Shown in pieces: positions 38,726 through 48,384 of a stretch of 64,000 nt of DNA. Positions within the stretch are counted from its first letter, which is position 1. Every line of letters begins with the position of its first letter. Under the pieces are notes generated by a model, which was not told the DNA's origin, did no database searches, and was given only the letters and a program-made list of their open reading frames with translations. Origin of the DNA: Pseudomonas putida (GTDB taxonomy: Bacteria; Pseudomonadota; Gammaproteobacteria; Pseudomonadales; Pseudomonadaceae); NCBI RefSeq assembly GCF_026625125.1, contig NZ_CP113097.1:868001-932000 (forward strand), written 5' to 3'. The translations under genes and the position numbers were made by a program.

Positions 38726-40093
38726 ATGGCCAAGGCCAAGCGCTTGTATGGCTGCACCGAGTGCGGCGCTACCTTTCCCAAATGGGCCGGCCAGTGTGGC
38801 GAATGCGGGGCCTGGAACACCCTGGTCGAAACCATGATCGAGAGCGGTGGCGCAGCGCCACCCAGCGGTCGCGCCGGCTGGACCGGGCAGCAGGCGCAGA
38901 TCAAGACCCTGGCCGAAGTCAGCGTCGAGGAGATTCCACGCTTCACCACCAGCAGCACCGAACTCGATCGCGTGCTCGGTGGCGGCCTGGTCGATGGCTC
39001 GGTGGTGTTGATCGGTGGTGATCCGGGCATCGGCAAATCGACCATTCTGCTGCAGACCTTGTGCAACATTGCCGTTGGCATGCCGGCACTGTATGTCACC
39101 GGCGAAGAATCGCAACAGCAGGTGGCCATGCGCTCACGCCGCCTGGGGCTGCCCCAGGACCAACTCAAGGTGATGACCGAGACGTGCATAGAAACGATCA
39201 TCGCCACGGCTCGTCAGGAAAAGCCCCGGGTCATGGTCATCGATTCGATCCAGACCATCTTCACCGAGCAATTGCAATCCGCGCCCGGCGGTGTCGCCCA
39301 GGTGCGCGAAAGTGCGGCTCTGCTGGTGCGCTACGCCAAACAGAGCGGTACGGCGATCTTCCTGGTCGGCCACGTCACCAAGGAAGGCTCCCTGGCCGGG
39401 CCGCGGGTGCTGGAGCACATGGTCGACACCGTGTTGTATTTCGAGGGTGAGTCCGATGGCCGCTTGCGCTTGCTGCGCGCGGTGAAGAATCGCTTCGGTG
39501 CGGTCAATGAACTGGGCGTCTTCGGCATGACCGACCGTGGGCTCAAAGAGGTATCCAACCCATCGGCGATCTTCCTCAACCGGGCTCAGGAAGAAGTACC
39601 AGGTAGCGTGGTCATGGCCACCTGGGAAGGTACCCGGCCGATGCTGGTAGAGGTACAGGCGCTGGTCGATGACAGCCACCTGGCCAACCCGCGGCGTGTC
39701 ACCCTGGGCCTGGACCAGAACCGCTTGGCCATGTTGCTGGCGGTGCTGCACCGCCATGGTGGCATCCCCACCCATGACCAGGACGTGTTTCTCAATGTCG
39801 TCGGCGGCGTGAAGGTCCTTGAAACCGCTTCGGATCTGGCCTTGTTGGCTGCAGTGATGTCCAGCCTGCGCAACCGGCCGTTGGCCCATGGGCTGCTGGT
39901 ATTTGGCGAGATTGGTTTGTCGGGCGAGGTGCGGCCGGTTCCCAGTGGGCAGGAGCGCCTCAAAGAAGCGGCAAAACATGGCTTCAAGCGGGCCATCGTG
40001 CCCAAGGGCAACGCGCCGAAGGAATCACCGGCCGGCTTGCAAGTGATCGCCGTGACCCGGCTGGAGCAGGCCTTGGACGCCTTGTTCGAGTAA
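38726..40093 (+). CDS. radA: DNA repair protein RadA
   Basis: RadA is a RecA-like helicase that drives branch migration during recombination. The 455-aa protein starts with a C4 zinc finger (YGCTECGATF and CGECGAW). Walker A is GDPGIGKSTI near residue 98, the RadA-specific KNRFG motif follows, and the C-terminus has a Lon-like domain. AGGAGA precedes the ATG. Confidence 0.96.
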   Translation: MAKAKRLYGCTECGATFPKWAGQCGECGAWNTLVETMIESGGAAPPSGRAGWTGQQAQIKTLAEVSVEEIPRFTTSSTELDRVLGGGLVDGSVVLIGGDPGIGKSTILLQTLCNIAVGMPALYVTGEESQQQVAMRSRRLGLPQDQLKVMTETCIETIIATARQEKPRVMVIDSIQTIFTEQLQSAPGGVAQVRESAALLVRYAKQSGTAIFLVGHVTKEGSLAGPRVLEHMVDTVLYFEGESDGRLRLLRAVKNRFGAVNELGVFGMTDRGLKEVSNPSAIFLNRAQEEVPGSVVMATWEGTRPMLVEVQALVDDSHLANPRRVTLGLDQNRLAMLLAVLHRHGGIPTHDQDVFLNVVGGVKVLETASDLALLAAVMSSLRNRPLAHGLLVFGEIGLSGEVRPVPSGQERLKEAAKHGFKRAIVPKGNAPKESPAGLQVIAVTRLEQALDALFE

Positions 40094-40132
40094 CCCGCTT
40101 GCGGGGTTGGCCGGGGGCCGCTGCAGGCAAAC

Positions 40133-40174
40133 AAAAAGGGGGAGCCGACGATGCGCATCGGCTCCCCCTGCTTT
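40133..40174 (-). terminator. Strong terminator between radA and the convergent NCS2 gene
   Basis: GGGGGAGCCGA (40138-40148) and TCGGCTCCCCC (40158-40168) form an 11-base-pair stem. Five A before it become a U tract on the minus strand, just downstream of the permease stop. On the plus strand a CTTT follows, so it may also stop radA transcription. Confidence 0.85.
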
Positions 40175-40190
40175 ACCGCTCAGTCAGCGG

Positions 40191-41708
40191 TCAGTGCTCG
40201 GCTACCGGCGTTCGCCTGGGCGCCGTATTGCCATGCTCGTCCTGCTCCAGAACCGGCACCTCATTCCCCTCGGCGTCGAACAGCTTGCCTTCCTTGAAGT
40301 AGTCGCCATCGCGCAGCGCAGAGATGTCCGAGTACTGGATGGTGCGCTCGTAGCCGGCGGCGAATACTGACTGCTGGTCCGAATTGCCTGCCGTGAAATG
40401 GTTGAAGATCAGGTTCAGCACGATGGCCATGATCGCTGCCGAGCTGATGCCGGAGTGGAAGATGGTCTCGAACCAGTTCGGGAAGTGGTGGTAGAAGTTC
40501 GGCGCGGCAATCGGGATCATGCCAAAGCCCAGCGAAGCGGCGACGATGATCAGGTTGACGTTGTTCTTGTAGTTGACCTTGGACAGGGTGCGGATGCCGC
40601 TGGCGGCCACAGTGCCGAACAGCACGATGCCTGCGCCGCCCAGTACCGGCGTCGGCACTGCTGCAATCACCCGGCCCATCACCGGCAGCAGGCCCAGCAC
40701 CACCAGGATCACGCCACCGGTGGCCACCACGTAGCGGCTCTTGACCCCGGTCACGGCCACCAGGCCTACGTTCTGGGCAAAGGCGCTTTGAGTGAACGAG
40801 CCGAACACCGGTGCCAGGATGCTCGAGGCCATGTCGGCGCGCAGGCCGTTACCCAGGCGCTTGGAGTCGACCTTGGTATCGATGATTTCACCTACGGCCA
40901 GGATGTCGGCCGAGGTTTCCACCAGGGTCACCATGATCACGATGCACATCGACAGGATTGCCGCGATGTGGAAAGTCGGCATGCCGAAGTGGAAAGGGGT
41001 GGGGAAGGCGAACATCGGGCCTTCGGCGACTTTGCTGAAGTCGGTCATGCCCAGCGCCCAGGCAATCAGGGTGCCGCACACCATGGCCAACAGAATCGAA
41101 AGGCGCGAAATGGTCGCGTTGCCCAGTTTGCTCAGCAGCAGCACGATGGCGAAGGTCAGCGCTGCCAGGCCGATGTTGGCCATGCTGCCGAATTCCGGCG
41201 AAGCACTGTTGCCGCCCATCACCCAGCGTGCGGCCACCGGCATCAGCGTCAGGCCGATGGTGGTGATGACGATGCCGGTGACCAGCGGCGGGAAGAACTT
41301 GGTGATGCGCGAGAACACCGGGGTGATCAGAAAGCCGATCAGCGATGCCGCCATGACTGCTCCCAGCACGCCTGGCAAGCCACCACCGTCCTGGCTGCTG
41401 AGAATCGCCCCCATGGTTGCCACGCCAGCGAACGATACGCCCTGCACCAACGGCAACTGGCATCCAAAGAATGGCAGGCCGAGCGTTTGCAGCAGCGTTG
41501 CCAGGCCTCCGGCAAACAGCGAGGCCGCGATAAGCATGCCTATCTCGGCACCGTTCAGGCCCGCAGCCTGCCCAAGGATCAGCGGTACTGCGACGATCCC
41601 TCCATACATGGTCAGCACATGCTGAAGGCCATAAGCCAAGTTGGCTCCAAGGCCGAGGTTTTCGTCCTCGGGGCGCTTGGCGGGAGACGTGCTAGGGGAC
41701 GTAGTCAT
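40191..41708 (-). CDS. NCS2-family uracil/xanthine-type permease
   Basis: The 505-aa membrane protein has about 14 helices and typical UraA/XanQ-branch elements: GLQHVLTMYGGIVAVPLI, GVSFAGVATMG and TNVGLVA-type QNVGLVAVTGVKSRYV. A hydrophilic C-terminal tail of about 60 residues follows the last helix. It differs from the AzgA-like permease at 29469 and probably takes xanthine, urate or uracil. A 12-base palindrome 68 bases upstream may be the operator. Confidence 0.88.
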   Translation of the reverse strand: MTTSPSTSPAKRPEDENLGLGANLAYGLQHVLTMYGGIVAVPLILGQAAGLNGAEIGMLIAASLFAGGLATLLQTLGLPFFGCQLPLVQGVSFAGVATMGAILSSQDGGGLPGVLGAVMAASLIGFLITPVFSRITKFFPPLVTGIVITTIGLTLMPVAARWVMGGNSASPEFGSMANIGLAALTFAIVLLLSKLGNATISRLSILLAMVCGTLIAWALGMTDFSKVAEGPMFAFPTPFHFGMPTFHIAAILSMCIVIMVTLVETSADILAVGEIIDTKVDSKRLGNGLRADMASSILAPVFGSFTQSAFAQNVGLVAVTGVKSRYVVATGGVILVVLGLLPVMGRVIAAVPTPVLGGAGIVLFGTVAASGIRTLSKVNYKNNVNLIIVAASLGFGMIPIAAPNFYHHFPNWFETIFHSGISSAAIMAIVLNLIFNHFTAGNSDQQSVFAAGYERTIQYSDISALRDGDYFKEGKLFDAEGNEVPVLEQDEHGNTAPRRTPVAEH

Positions 41709-41775
41709 TGAGCAGGCTCACTGTTTATTGTTGTGCCGCTACTGTAGACACTTCCTACAAATGATTGCTACAAGA

Positions 41776-41787
41776 ATTGTATACAAT
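41776..41787. promoter_or_regulatory. ATTGTATACAAT palindrome upstream of the NCS2 permease
   Basis: This perfect 12-base palindrome resembles GntR/FadR-type operators (TTGTATACAA). It lies 68 bases before the permease start on the minus strand, within an unusually AT-rich intergenic stretch. No regulator gene is adjacent. Confidence 0.5.
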
Positions 41788-41971
41788 ATTTTGATTGGAG
41801 CGCGAACAAGCAGGCGTGCAGGGTGTGCAAGAACGCAATGCAGATCGCGTACCAACTCGTTGAATACGGTGTTAGAGGGGTGTGTACAACGTGGTGATAC
41901 CCAGCTTGAAAGCTGTCTGGGTAGACAAGAAACACAAGGTGGGAAAGCTATTAGCTAGCTAAGAGATCCCA

Positions 41972-42337
41972 TTATTCGATGAGTTGACGCAGCTCGCGCA
42001 TCATTTCGGTGCTGTCGGCCACGTTCAATTCCACAAGACGGTGCAAATGGCTCATCGAATCGATGTCGATGTACAGGCAAATGAACCCCAGCCGCTTCGC
42101 CTCTTCATGGCGCAGCTCCACTTGCATCTGCACACGTGTGTGAGGGTCCAGCTGGATGATCGCATCGAAATCCTGCGTGAGGTCGGCGTTCCACGGCTCA
42201 GGGCGCTCGATCAACAGGCCCTTGAGCGAAAGATCGAGCAGTTTGACCGGCCAGCGGCGATCGCCCTGGCGTAGTTCGGTGGGGGCGTCGAAATCAATGC
42301 GCTGGAAGCGCCGGCGATCGTCGGAAGGAGTGGTCAT
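41972..42337 (-). CDS. PilZ-domain protein (cyclic-di-GMP receptor)
   Basis: The 121-aa single-domain PilZ protein has the cyclic-di-GMP-binding residues. RxxxR is at Arg9-Arg13 (RRFQRI context) and DxSxxG at Asp35, Ser37 and Gly40 (LLDLSLKGLLIE). It is probably a small adaptor that relays cyclic-di-GMP to a partner. The target is unknown and no motility or polysaccharide genes adjoin it. Confidence 0.88.
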   Translation of the reverse strand: MTTPSDDRRRFQRIDFDAPTELRQGDRRWPVKLLDLSLKGLLIERPEPWNADLTQDFDAIIQLDPHTRVQMQVELRHEEAKRLGFICLYIDIDSMSHLHRLVELNVADSTEMMRELRQLIE

Positions 42338-42440
42338 GGCGGGCCCTCGTCATTAGCACTGACTATAGACCAGCCACGGGCACTCCTGCCGGATGACGGG
42401 TGGCCCGGATGACATATGGCCGAGTCACCTGGCTACACCT

Positions 42441-43076
42441 TTATTCGGCAACAAAATTGAGGTCGACTACCTGATAGAAGGCCTTGTCGGTCTCAGCTAT
42501 TTCCCACACGCCCAGCAGTACGTGATAGCCCTGGCGCTCAGGGAGCTTCAGCGTATGGGTGGTGGGTTGCGCCGGCCACATCTGCTCGTCGGTGAAGCCC
42601 CAGTAAGGCTGGAGTTCATTAAGGAATGTGGCGAACGGCTGCGGCTCGAACTGGGCACGGGTCAGCGGCTCCCCGGCGTTCCAGTCGGCTTTGGTGATGA
42701 AGTAGTTGAAACGGCGATATTTGTGGCGCGCACTGAAACTCCAGACAAAATCAAGGGATGCGCCGCTGGCAACATCATGCTTGTCCCACTCGACATCCGT
42801 TTTGTCCAGGTAGGCCGCGCCGGGCCGCTCGCCGCTGGCAATCTTGCCATCGGCTGGCGGTGCAATATTTGTTACGTCGTCCTTAGCATAGGGGTCGGTC
42901 AGGCCACCGGTCGTCTCCGGAAAGAACTTGCCGCTTTCGATCCCGTTGTGAAGATTCCCGTCTATAAAGCGTCTTTCTTCAGCGAAGGTGGCGCGGGACT
43001 TTGGGGTCGCAATCGAACCATGGGTGGGGGCGATGGGGGCTGAGCGTTGAGCGGTGCCGGCTTTTTCCGTGGTCAT
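42441..43076 (-). CDS. AA10-type lytic polysaccharide monooxygenase-like protein without visible signal peptide
   Basis: The 211-aa protein resembles chitin-active AA10 copper monooxygenases. HGSIATPKSRA contains the first copper His (His19). FSARHKYRRFNYFITKADW has the second His (His118), and AFYQVVDLN supplies the axial aromatic (Phe200). In known LPMOs the first His must be residue 1 after signal cleavage. Here it follows an 18-residue polar leader with no hydrophobic core, and AAAGGAAAC supports the ATG at 43076. The disulfide cysteines are also absent. It may be exported another way, processed by a protease, or not act as a standard LPMO. Confidence 0.82.
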   Translation of the reverse strand: MTTEKAGTAQRSAPIAPTHGSIATPKSRATFAEERRFIDGNLHNGIESGKFFPETTGGLTDPYAKDDVTNIAPPADGKIASGERPGAAYLDKTDVEWDKHDVASGASLDFVWSFSARHKYRRFNYFITKADWNAGEPLTRAQFEPQPFATFLNELQPYWGFTDEQMWPAQPTTHTLKLPERQGYHVLLGVWEIAETDKAFYQVVDLNFVAE

Positions 43077-43391
43077 GATCGTTTCCTTTTTGCTGGCTTT
43101 TCAGATGATCGACGCACAATTGCAGCGTGTGCAGATTCGCCAATCGCGTGTCGTCCAAGGGCAATCGACTTGCCTGATCATTGAAAGCCGATGCCCCTTT
43201 CCTGAACAACTGGCAAAAATGACAGGCCTGCCAGGGCGCGGCTCGCCTCCCAGGCATGAGGTGGTGCGGGTAGCTGCGTTCTAGAGCCTGTGCTCGCCGG
43301 TGGCTACATGCCAATTCGGGATGGTAAACCCTTCAAGCAAGCCCTAGACTCAAGGGGCTGTCTATTCCAACCACTTAGCTGGAAGCATGCC
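43077..43391. other. Intergenic region upstream of cstA, no gene seen
   Basis: These 315 bases separate the divergent LPMO-like gene and cstA. The only open frame of note (43054-43284, plus strand) overlaps the LPMO gene and has no ribosome-binding site, so it is not called. CTAGACTCA near 43349 could hold a -10 element for cstA. Confidence 0.5.
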
Positions 43392-45458
43392 ATGAACAAC
43401 AATAACAGCCTGCTACGCCACATCCCGTGGCTGGCGCTGGCGGTCATCGGGGCTTGTGCGCTGGGTGTGGTCGCCCTGCGTCGAGGCGAGGCGATCAATG
43501 CCTTGTGGATCGTGGTCGCGGCAGTGGCCATCTACCTGGTCGCCTACCGTTACTACAGCCTGTTCATCGCCACCAAGGTGATGCAACTCGACCCACGCCG
43601 AGCCACCCCTGCGGTGCTCAACAACGACGGCCTGGACTACGTCCCGACCAACAAACACATTCTTTTCGGTCACCACTTCGCCGCCATCGCTGGCGCCGGC
43701 CCCCTGGTCGGTCCCGTGCTCGCTGCGCAAATGGGCTACCTGCCCGGCACGCTCTGGCTGATCGCCGGTGTGGTGCTGGCCGGTGCGGTGCAGGACTTCA
43801 TGGTCCTGTTCCTGTCCACTCGCCGCAACGGCCGCTCGCTGGGCGACATGGTGCGCGAGGAGATGGGCCGCATTCCTGGCACCATCGCCCTTTTCGGCTG
43901 CTTCCTGATCATGATCATCATCCTCGCGGTGCTGGCGCTGATCGTGGTCAAGGCCCTGGCTGAAAGCCCATGGGGCATGTTCACGGTGATGGCGACCATC
44001 CCGATCGCGATGTTCATGGGCATCTACATGCGCTACATCCGCCCGGGGCGTATCGGCGAGATTTCGGTCGTCGGCGTGGTCCTGCTGCTGGCGTCGATCT
44101 GGCTGGGGGGCCAGATTGCCGCGGATCCGGTCTGGGGCCCGGCGTTCACCTTCACCGGCGTGCAGATCACCTGGATGCTGGTGGGTTACGGCTTCGTCGC
44201 CGCCGTGCTGCCTGTTTGGCTGGTGCTGGCGCCGCGTGACTACCTGTCGACCTTCCTCAAGATCGGCACCATCCTCGGCCTTGCCATCGGTATCCTGATC
44301 ATCGCGCCAGAGCTGAAAATGCCTGCGCTGACCCAGTTCACCGACGGCACAGGCCCGGTGTGGAAGGGCACACTGTTCCCGTTCCTGTTCATCACCATCG
44401 CCTGTGGTGCGGTGTCCGGCTTCCACGCGCTGATTTCCTCGGGGACCACGCCGAAGCTGCTGGACAACGAAACCAACGCCCGCTACATCGGCTACGGCGG
44501 CATGCTGATGGAATCGTTCGTCGCCATCATGGCCATGGTCGCTGCCTCGGTCATCGAGCCAGGCGTTTATTTCGCCATGAACAGCCCGGCCGCAGTGGTC
44601 GGTTCCGACGTCGTGTCGGTGGCCCAGACGGTCAGCAGCTGGGGGTTCCTCATCACCCCCGAGCAGCTTGAGGCCGTAGCCCGCGACATCGGCGAGCACA
44701 CCGTCCTGGCCCGTGCCGGTGGTGCGCCGACACTGGCGGTGGGTATTGCGCAGATCCTGCACCAGGTGCTGCCGGGTGAAAACACCATGGCCTTCTGGTA
44801 CCACTTCGCGATCCTGTTCGAAGCCCTGTTCATCCTGACCGCAGTGGACGCCGGTACCCGTGCCGGCCGCTTCATGCTGCAGGACCTTCTGGGCAGCTTC
44901 GTACCGGCGCTCAAGCGGACCGAGTCGTGGACCGCCAACCTGATCGGCACGGCCGGCTGCGTGGCGCTTTGGGGTTACCTGCTGTATCAGGGCGTGATCG
45001 ACCCGCTGGGTGGCATCAACACCCTGTGGCCACTGTTCGGCATCTCCAACCAGATGTTGGCCGGTATCGCCCTGATGCTCGGCACCGTGGTGTTGATCAA
45101 GATGAAGCGCCAGCGCTACATGTGGGTCACCTTGCTGCCAGCGGTGTGGCTGCTGATCTGCACAACCACTGCAGGGCTGATCAAGCTGTTCGACCCGAAC
45201 CCTGCGGTTGGCTTCCTGGCCCTGGCCGAGAAGTACAGCACCGCCCTGGATGCCGGTCAGGTGCTGGCCCCAGCCAAGGACATCGGGCAGATGCAGCATG
45301 TGATCTACAACGCCTACACCAACGCCGGGCTCACCGTGTTGTTCCTGGTTGTGGTGTTCAGTGTGCTGTTCTTTGCGGTCAAGGTCGGTTACGCCGCCCT
45401 CGGTCGCAAGGAACGCACCGACAAGGAAACCCCGTTCCAGGCACTGCCTGACGCTTGA
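43392..45458 (+). CDS. cstA: CstA-family peptide/pyruvate transporter
   Basis: The 688-aa membrane protein has about 16-18 helices. CstA signatures include [24 protein letters not shown] split across the first third, [18 protein letters not shown] and [13 protein letters not shown]. Relatives import peptides or pyruvate during carbon starvation. The ATG at 43392 has GGAAG upstream; the longer frame from 43290 was rejected. It leads an operon with yjiX and yjiA homologues, as at the E. coli btsT locus. Confidence 0.92.
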   Translation: MNNNNSLLRHIPWLALAVIGACALGVVALRRGEAINALWIVVAAVAIYLVAYRYYSLFIATKVMQLDPRRATPAVLNNDGLDYVPTNKHILFGHHFAAIAGAGPLVGPVLAAQMGYLPGTLWLIAGVVLAGAVQDFMVLFLSTRRNGRSLGDMVREEMGRIPGTIALFGCFLIMIIILAVLALIVVKALAESPWGMFTVMATIPIAMFMGIYMRYIRPGRIGEISVVGVVLLLASIWLGGQIAADPVWGPAFTFTGVQITWMLVGYGFVAAVLPVWLVLAPRDYLSTFLKIGTILGLAIGILIIAPELKMPALTQFTDGTGPVWKGTLFPFLFITIACGAVSGFHALISSGTTPKLLDNETNARYIGYGGMLMESFVAIMAMVAASVIEPGVYFAMNSPAAVVGSDVVSVAQTVSSWGFLITPEQLEAVARDIGEHTVLARAGGAPTLAVGIAQILHQVLPGENTMAFWYHFAILFEALFILTAVDAGTRAGRFMLQDLLGSFVPALKRTESWTANLIGTAGCVALWGYLLYQGVIDPLGGINTLWPLFGISNQMLAGIALMLGTVVLIKMKRQRYMWVTLLPAVWLLICTTTAGLIKLFDPNPAVGFLALAEKYSTALDAGQVLAPAKDIGQMQHVIYNAYTNAGLTVLFLVVVFSVLFFAVKVGYAALGRKERTDKETPFQALPDA

Positions 45459-45471
45459 GAGGAATGCTGCG

Positions 45472-45669
45472 ATGTTCAACGACCTGGGTCGACTGGGTAA
45501 ATACCTGGGGCAGGCTGCCCGCCTGATGGTCGGCATGCCCGACTACGACAACTATGTCGAGCACATGCAGACCAAGCACCCGGACAAGCCGGTGATGAGC
45601 TACGAGGCGTTCTTCCGGGAACGCCAGGAAGCCCGCTACGGTGGCAAGTCTGGCCCGAAGTGCTGCTGA
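45472..45669 (+). CDS. yjiX: YbdD/YjiX family small protein
   Basis: The 65-aa DUF466 protein starts 13 bases after cstA. Recognisable family parts are [22 protein letters not shown] and the C-terminal [10 protein letters not shown], ending in CC. It is always found next to CstA-type transporters and is thought to be needed for their activity. Confidence 0.9.
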   Translation: MFNDLGRLGKYLGQAARLMVGMPDYDNYVEHMQTKHPDKPVMSYEAFFRERQEARYGGKSGPKCC

Positions 45670-45689
45670 TTCGGCACACTGCGTGAACC

Positions 45690-45713
45690 TGTGGGAGCCT
45701 GTGGGCTCCCACA
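45690..45713. terminator. Hairpin between yjiX and yjiA
   Basis: TGTGGGAGCC and GGCTCCCACA form a ten-base-pair stem around a four-base loop, followed by GTCATTTT. It contains the GGGAGC core of the local REP elements and may partly terminate the cstA-yjiX message. Confidence 0.6.
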
Positions 45714-45741
45714 GTCATTTTCAGCTTCAGGAGATTTATGC

Positions 45742-46719
45742 GTGCAGACGCCCATTCCCGTAACCGTGCTCACCGGTTTTCTCGGTGCCGGCAAGACCAC
45801 GTTGCTCAAGCACATGCTAAAAGCCGAGCACGGCCTGAAAATCGCTGTGATCGAGAACGAGTTCAGCGAGGCAGGCATCGACAGCCAGCTGCTGGGTGAC
45901 GAGCCGGTGCAGGTCATGACCCTGGCCAACGGCTGTGTATGCTGCAGCATTCACGGCGATTTGACCCGTGCCCTGTTCCTGCTGCTCGAACGCCTGGACG
46001 CCGGGGAGATCGCTTTCGATCGCCTGGTGATCGAATGCACCGGCCTGGCCGATCCCGCGCCGGTGGCGCAGACCTTCTTCGTCGAAGAGGAACTGCGCGA
46101 CCGCTATATCCTTGATGGCATCATTACCCTGGTCGATGCGGCTCATGCCGACTTGCATCTGACCCAGACCATCGCGCAGGCCCAGGTGGGCTTCGCCGAC
46201 CGCCTGTTGCTGAGCAAGACCGACCTGGTCGAGCCTGCGGTGGTGGAGGCGCTGCGCGAGCGCCTGGCACGTATCAATGGCCGTGCAGCGATGCGCGTGG
46301 TGGAGCATGGCCGTATCGACCTGGCCGAACTGCTCGATGTGCGCGGGTTCAACCTCAACCCTGACCTGGGCGCCAACCTCAGGCCAACCCTGCGCCCAGT
46401 GTTCAGCCCCGCCACACCTGACCGCATCTCGACCTTGGTGCTGCGTACCGAGGTCCCTCTGGACATCGACCGCCTCAGCGACTTCATGAACGAGTTGCTC
46501 GAGACGCACGGCAAGCAACTGCTGCGCTACAAGGGTGTGCTCAACATTGCCGGAGAAGACCGTCGCCTGATATTCCAGGGCGTGCTCAAACTCTATGGTT
46601 TCGATTGGGACGCCGAGTGGGCCGAAGGCGAAACGCGCGAAAGCGTGATGGTATTCATTGCCGATGAACTGCCTGAGGCGAAGATTCGGGCGGGTTTCGA
46701 AGCTTTGGCCGCGGGCTGA
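45742..46719 (+). CDS. yjiA: G3E GTPase of the COG0523/YjiA family
   Basis: The 325-aa protein has Walker A GFLGAGKTTLLKH near residue 10 and the metal-binding CxCC (NGCVCCSI). The guanine-specificity SKTD lies near residue 158 and the C-terminal CobW domain follows. Members are metal-related GTPases. The GTG at 45742 has AGGAG eight bases upstream; an out-of-frame ATG at 45738 explains possible misannotation. Its 3' end overlaps the convergent MetF-like gene by 65 bases. Confidence 0.9.
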   Translation: MQTPIPVTVLTGFLGAGKTTLLKHMLKAEHGLKIAVIENEFSEAGIDSQLLGDEPVQVMTLANGCVCCSIHGDLTRALFLLLERLDAGEIAFDRLVIECTGLADPAPVAQTFFVEEELRDRYILDGIITLVDAAHADLHLTQTIAQAQVGFADRLLLSKTDLVEPAVVEALRERLARINGRAAMRVVEHGRIDLAELLDVRGFNLNPDLGANLRPTLRPVFSPATPDRISTLVLRTEVPLDIDRLSDFMNELLETHGKQLLRYKGVLNIAGEDRRLIFQGVLKLYGFDWDAEWAEGETRESVMVFIADELPEAKIRAGFEALAAG

Positions 46720-48166
46720 GCCGGCCAGGCGCCTGGGGGGCGAACCACTGCGGCCATGAACTGCGGTGACGCGTGTGTACCTCGATGCAGGGGATCAGCC
46801 GCTCGGCGAGCACCTCGGTCTGCTGCACGGCTTTGGCAATGCGATATTTGACGCTGTGGATGCACTCGCGGTCGCCGAATTCGCAGCGGTTCAACGCAGT
46901 ACCGCCACAGGGGCCATTGGCCAGGCCCTTGGGGCAGGTTTCAGGGCAGACGTACAACGTGTCTTCCAGGCGGCACCGGCCACAGGTGTCGCAGCCCAGC
47001 AACGGGCGCTTCACGCTGCGTTCCAGGCTGTGCAGCCAGCGGGTGCCGTTGTCGCTGGCCCACAGCGGCCGGCGCACGGCCCAGCCAAAGGCCTTGCTCA
47101 GCCAGTTGTTACGGCTGAACAACAGGGCATGAAACCCATGCAACAGGTGATAACGCAGTTTCTCCCTGGCCGTTGCGCTGACCTGCGACTGGCCTTGGCG
47201 CCAGGCTGCTTGTGGTGGGTGGAAGGTCACCGCCGGCAGGCCTGGCATCTGCCAGCTCTCGGCCCAGGCCGTTGCCCACTGTGCCTGTGAATGGATACGT
47301 GCTTGCCAGTCCTGGATACGCGCCTCAAGGGCGAGCAGTTGCTCGAGCTCATGAACCCCGGAAAGGTGCACCCCGGCATACCCAATCGACTTTACGCCAA
47401 TGATCTGCAAGGCCAGGCGATCGACGCTGCGTGCCTGGGCATAGGCTTTGGAGACGGCCGCTTCGGCCTCGAGCATGTCGCGCATCGACGGCGAGACGGT
47501 AACGCCGGCGACATGTTCGAGCATCGCGGCACGGCCATGGCTCAGGCTCATCAGGCAGGCCAGCAGAGGCTTGGGGTCGGCCTGACGGCCCATCCACTGC
47601 ATGGCCTCCAGATGCTTGCTGGCATCGAAACCCAATTGCAGGGTGAGGAAGTCGGCGCCCGCAGCGAGCTTCTTCTGCGCCTTGAGGTACTGCGCACCGC
47701 CTTCTTCCTCACGGTATTTGAAGGGGTTGAGTGCAGCCCCCAGCAGCCAGTGGGGGCAGGCCTCGCGTGCAATTTGTAGTGCGGCGACCGACTCCAGATA
47801 GCGCACTGGGCGCTCGCCTGGCTGGTGGCCGGGCAGGCGATCGCCGGTCAGTAGCAGCATTTGGTCGAGACCGGCGGCGTCCATGCTTTTCAGTTGCGCG
47901 AGCAGGTCATGGCGTTCACGGTCCTTGCCGGAAAAGTGCGGCAGGGCAGGGACCGGTTTACTGAAGCTGGACAGGGCGTCCAATGGCGAGAGGTCCAGCG
48001 GGCTACCGACACGGTCGCCGATGGCCACGGTCATTGGCCAGCCGCACAAGTGCCCACGGGCCATGATCGCCTCCATCGCAGCGAAGCGTTCGGCCGACGG
48101 CTTGGGCACGAATTCCATGACGCAGACGAAGGTTTTATCGCGCAGCGCCGATTTAAGCAGGCTCAT
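46655..48166 (-). CDS. Methylenetetrahydrofolate reductase fused to a MetV-like cysteine-rich domain
   Basis: The 503-aa protein has an N-terminal MetF-like TIM barrel (residues about 10-290), with LLLTGDRLPG and TLQLGFD contexts. The C-terminal domain has eight cysteines at 392, 395, 398, 407, 411, 420, 428 and 435 (CDTCGRC and CPETC), as in the MTHFR_C/MetV family that binds zinc or iron-sulfur clusters. It probably acts on methylene-THF in one-carbon metabolism. P. putida also has a classical metF elsewhere, from memory. The ATG at 48166 is family-like; the longer frame to 48307 was rejected. Confidence 0.85.
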   Translation of the reverse strand: MSLLKSALRDKTFVCVMEFVPKPSAERFAAMEAIMARGHLCGWPMTVAIGDRVGSPLDLSPLDALSSFSKPVPALPHFSGKDRERHDLLAQLKSMDAAGLDQMLLLTGDRLPGHQPGERPVRYLESVAALQIAREACPHWLLGAALNPFKYREEEGGAQYLKAQKKLAAGADFLTLQLGFDASKHLEAMQWMGRQADPKPLLACLMSLSHGRAAMLEHVAGVTVSPSMRDMLEAEAAVSKAYAQARSVDRLALQIIGVKSIGYAGVHLSGVHELEQLLALEARIQDWQARIHSQAQWATAWAESWQMPGLPAVTFHPPQAAWRQGQSQVSATAREKLRYHLLHGFHALLFSRNNWLSKAFGWAVRRPLWASDNGTRWLHSLERSVKRPLLGCDTCGRCRLEDTLYVCPETCPKGLANGPCGGTALNRCEFGDRECIHSVKYRIAKAVQQTEVLAERLIPCIEVHTRHRSSWPQWFAPQAPGRLSPRPKLRNPPESSPQAVHRQ

Positions 48167-48384
48167 GGCAGTGGGGCACCTGGATTTGTCAGGGAAGCAT
48201 TGTGCGACGCGTCTCAGGCGCGGGCATGTCTGGAAGCGTACGAGGTTGCTCTGAACGAGACGTGCTCGTGGCCTTCCATCATCAGCCAATAGGCCAATAA
48301 ATGGCATTGAACCCTATGAGCGGGTCAGAAGTGGGTGGCCACCGATTTCGGCGGCCTGGAAAAACCTCGGGCCTTGACCCAGGT

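Noticed and set aside
43054..43284. 76-aa frame with a hydrophobic start between the LPMO-like gene and cstA
   Set aside because: It overlaps the LPMO gene and its ribosome-binding site on the other strand, has no ribosome-binding site of its own and resembles no family.
42979..43314. Upstream reading frame that might supply a signal peptide to the LPMO-like protein
   Set aside because: It is in a different frame, is His/Arg-rich rather than hydrophobic, and the LPMO ATG has its own good ribosome-binding site.
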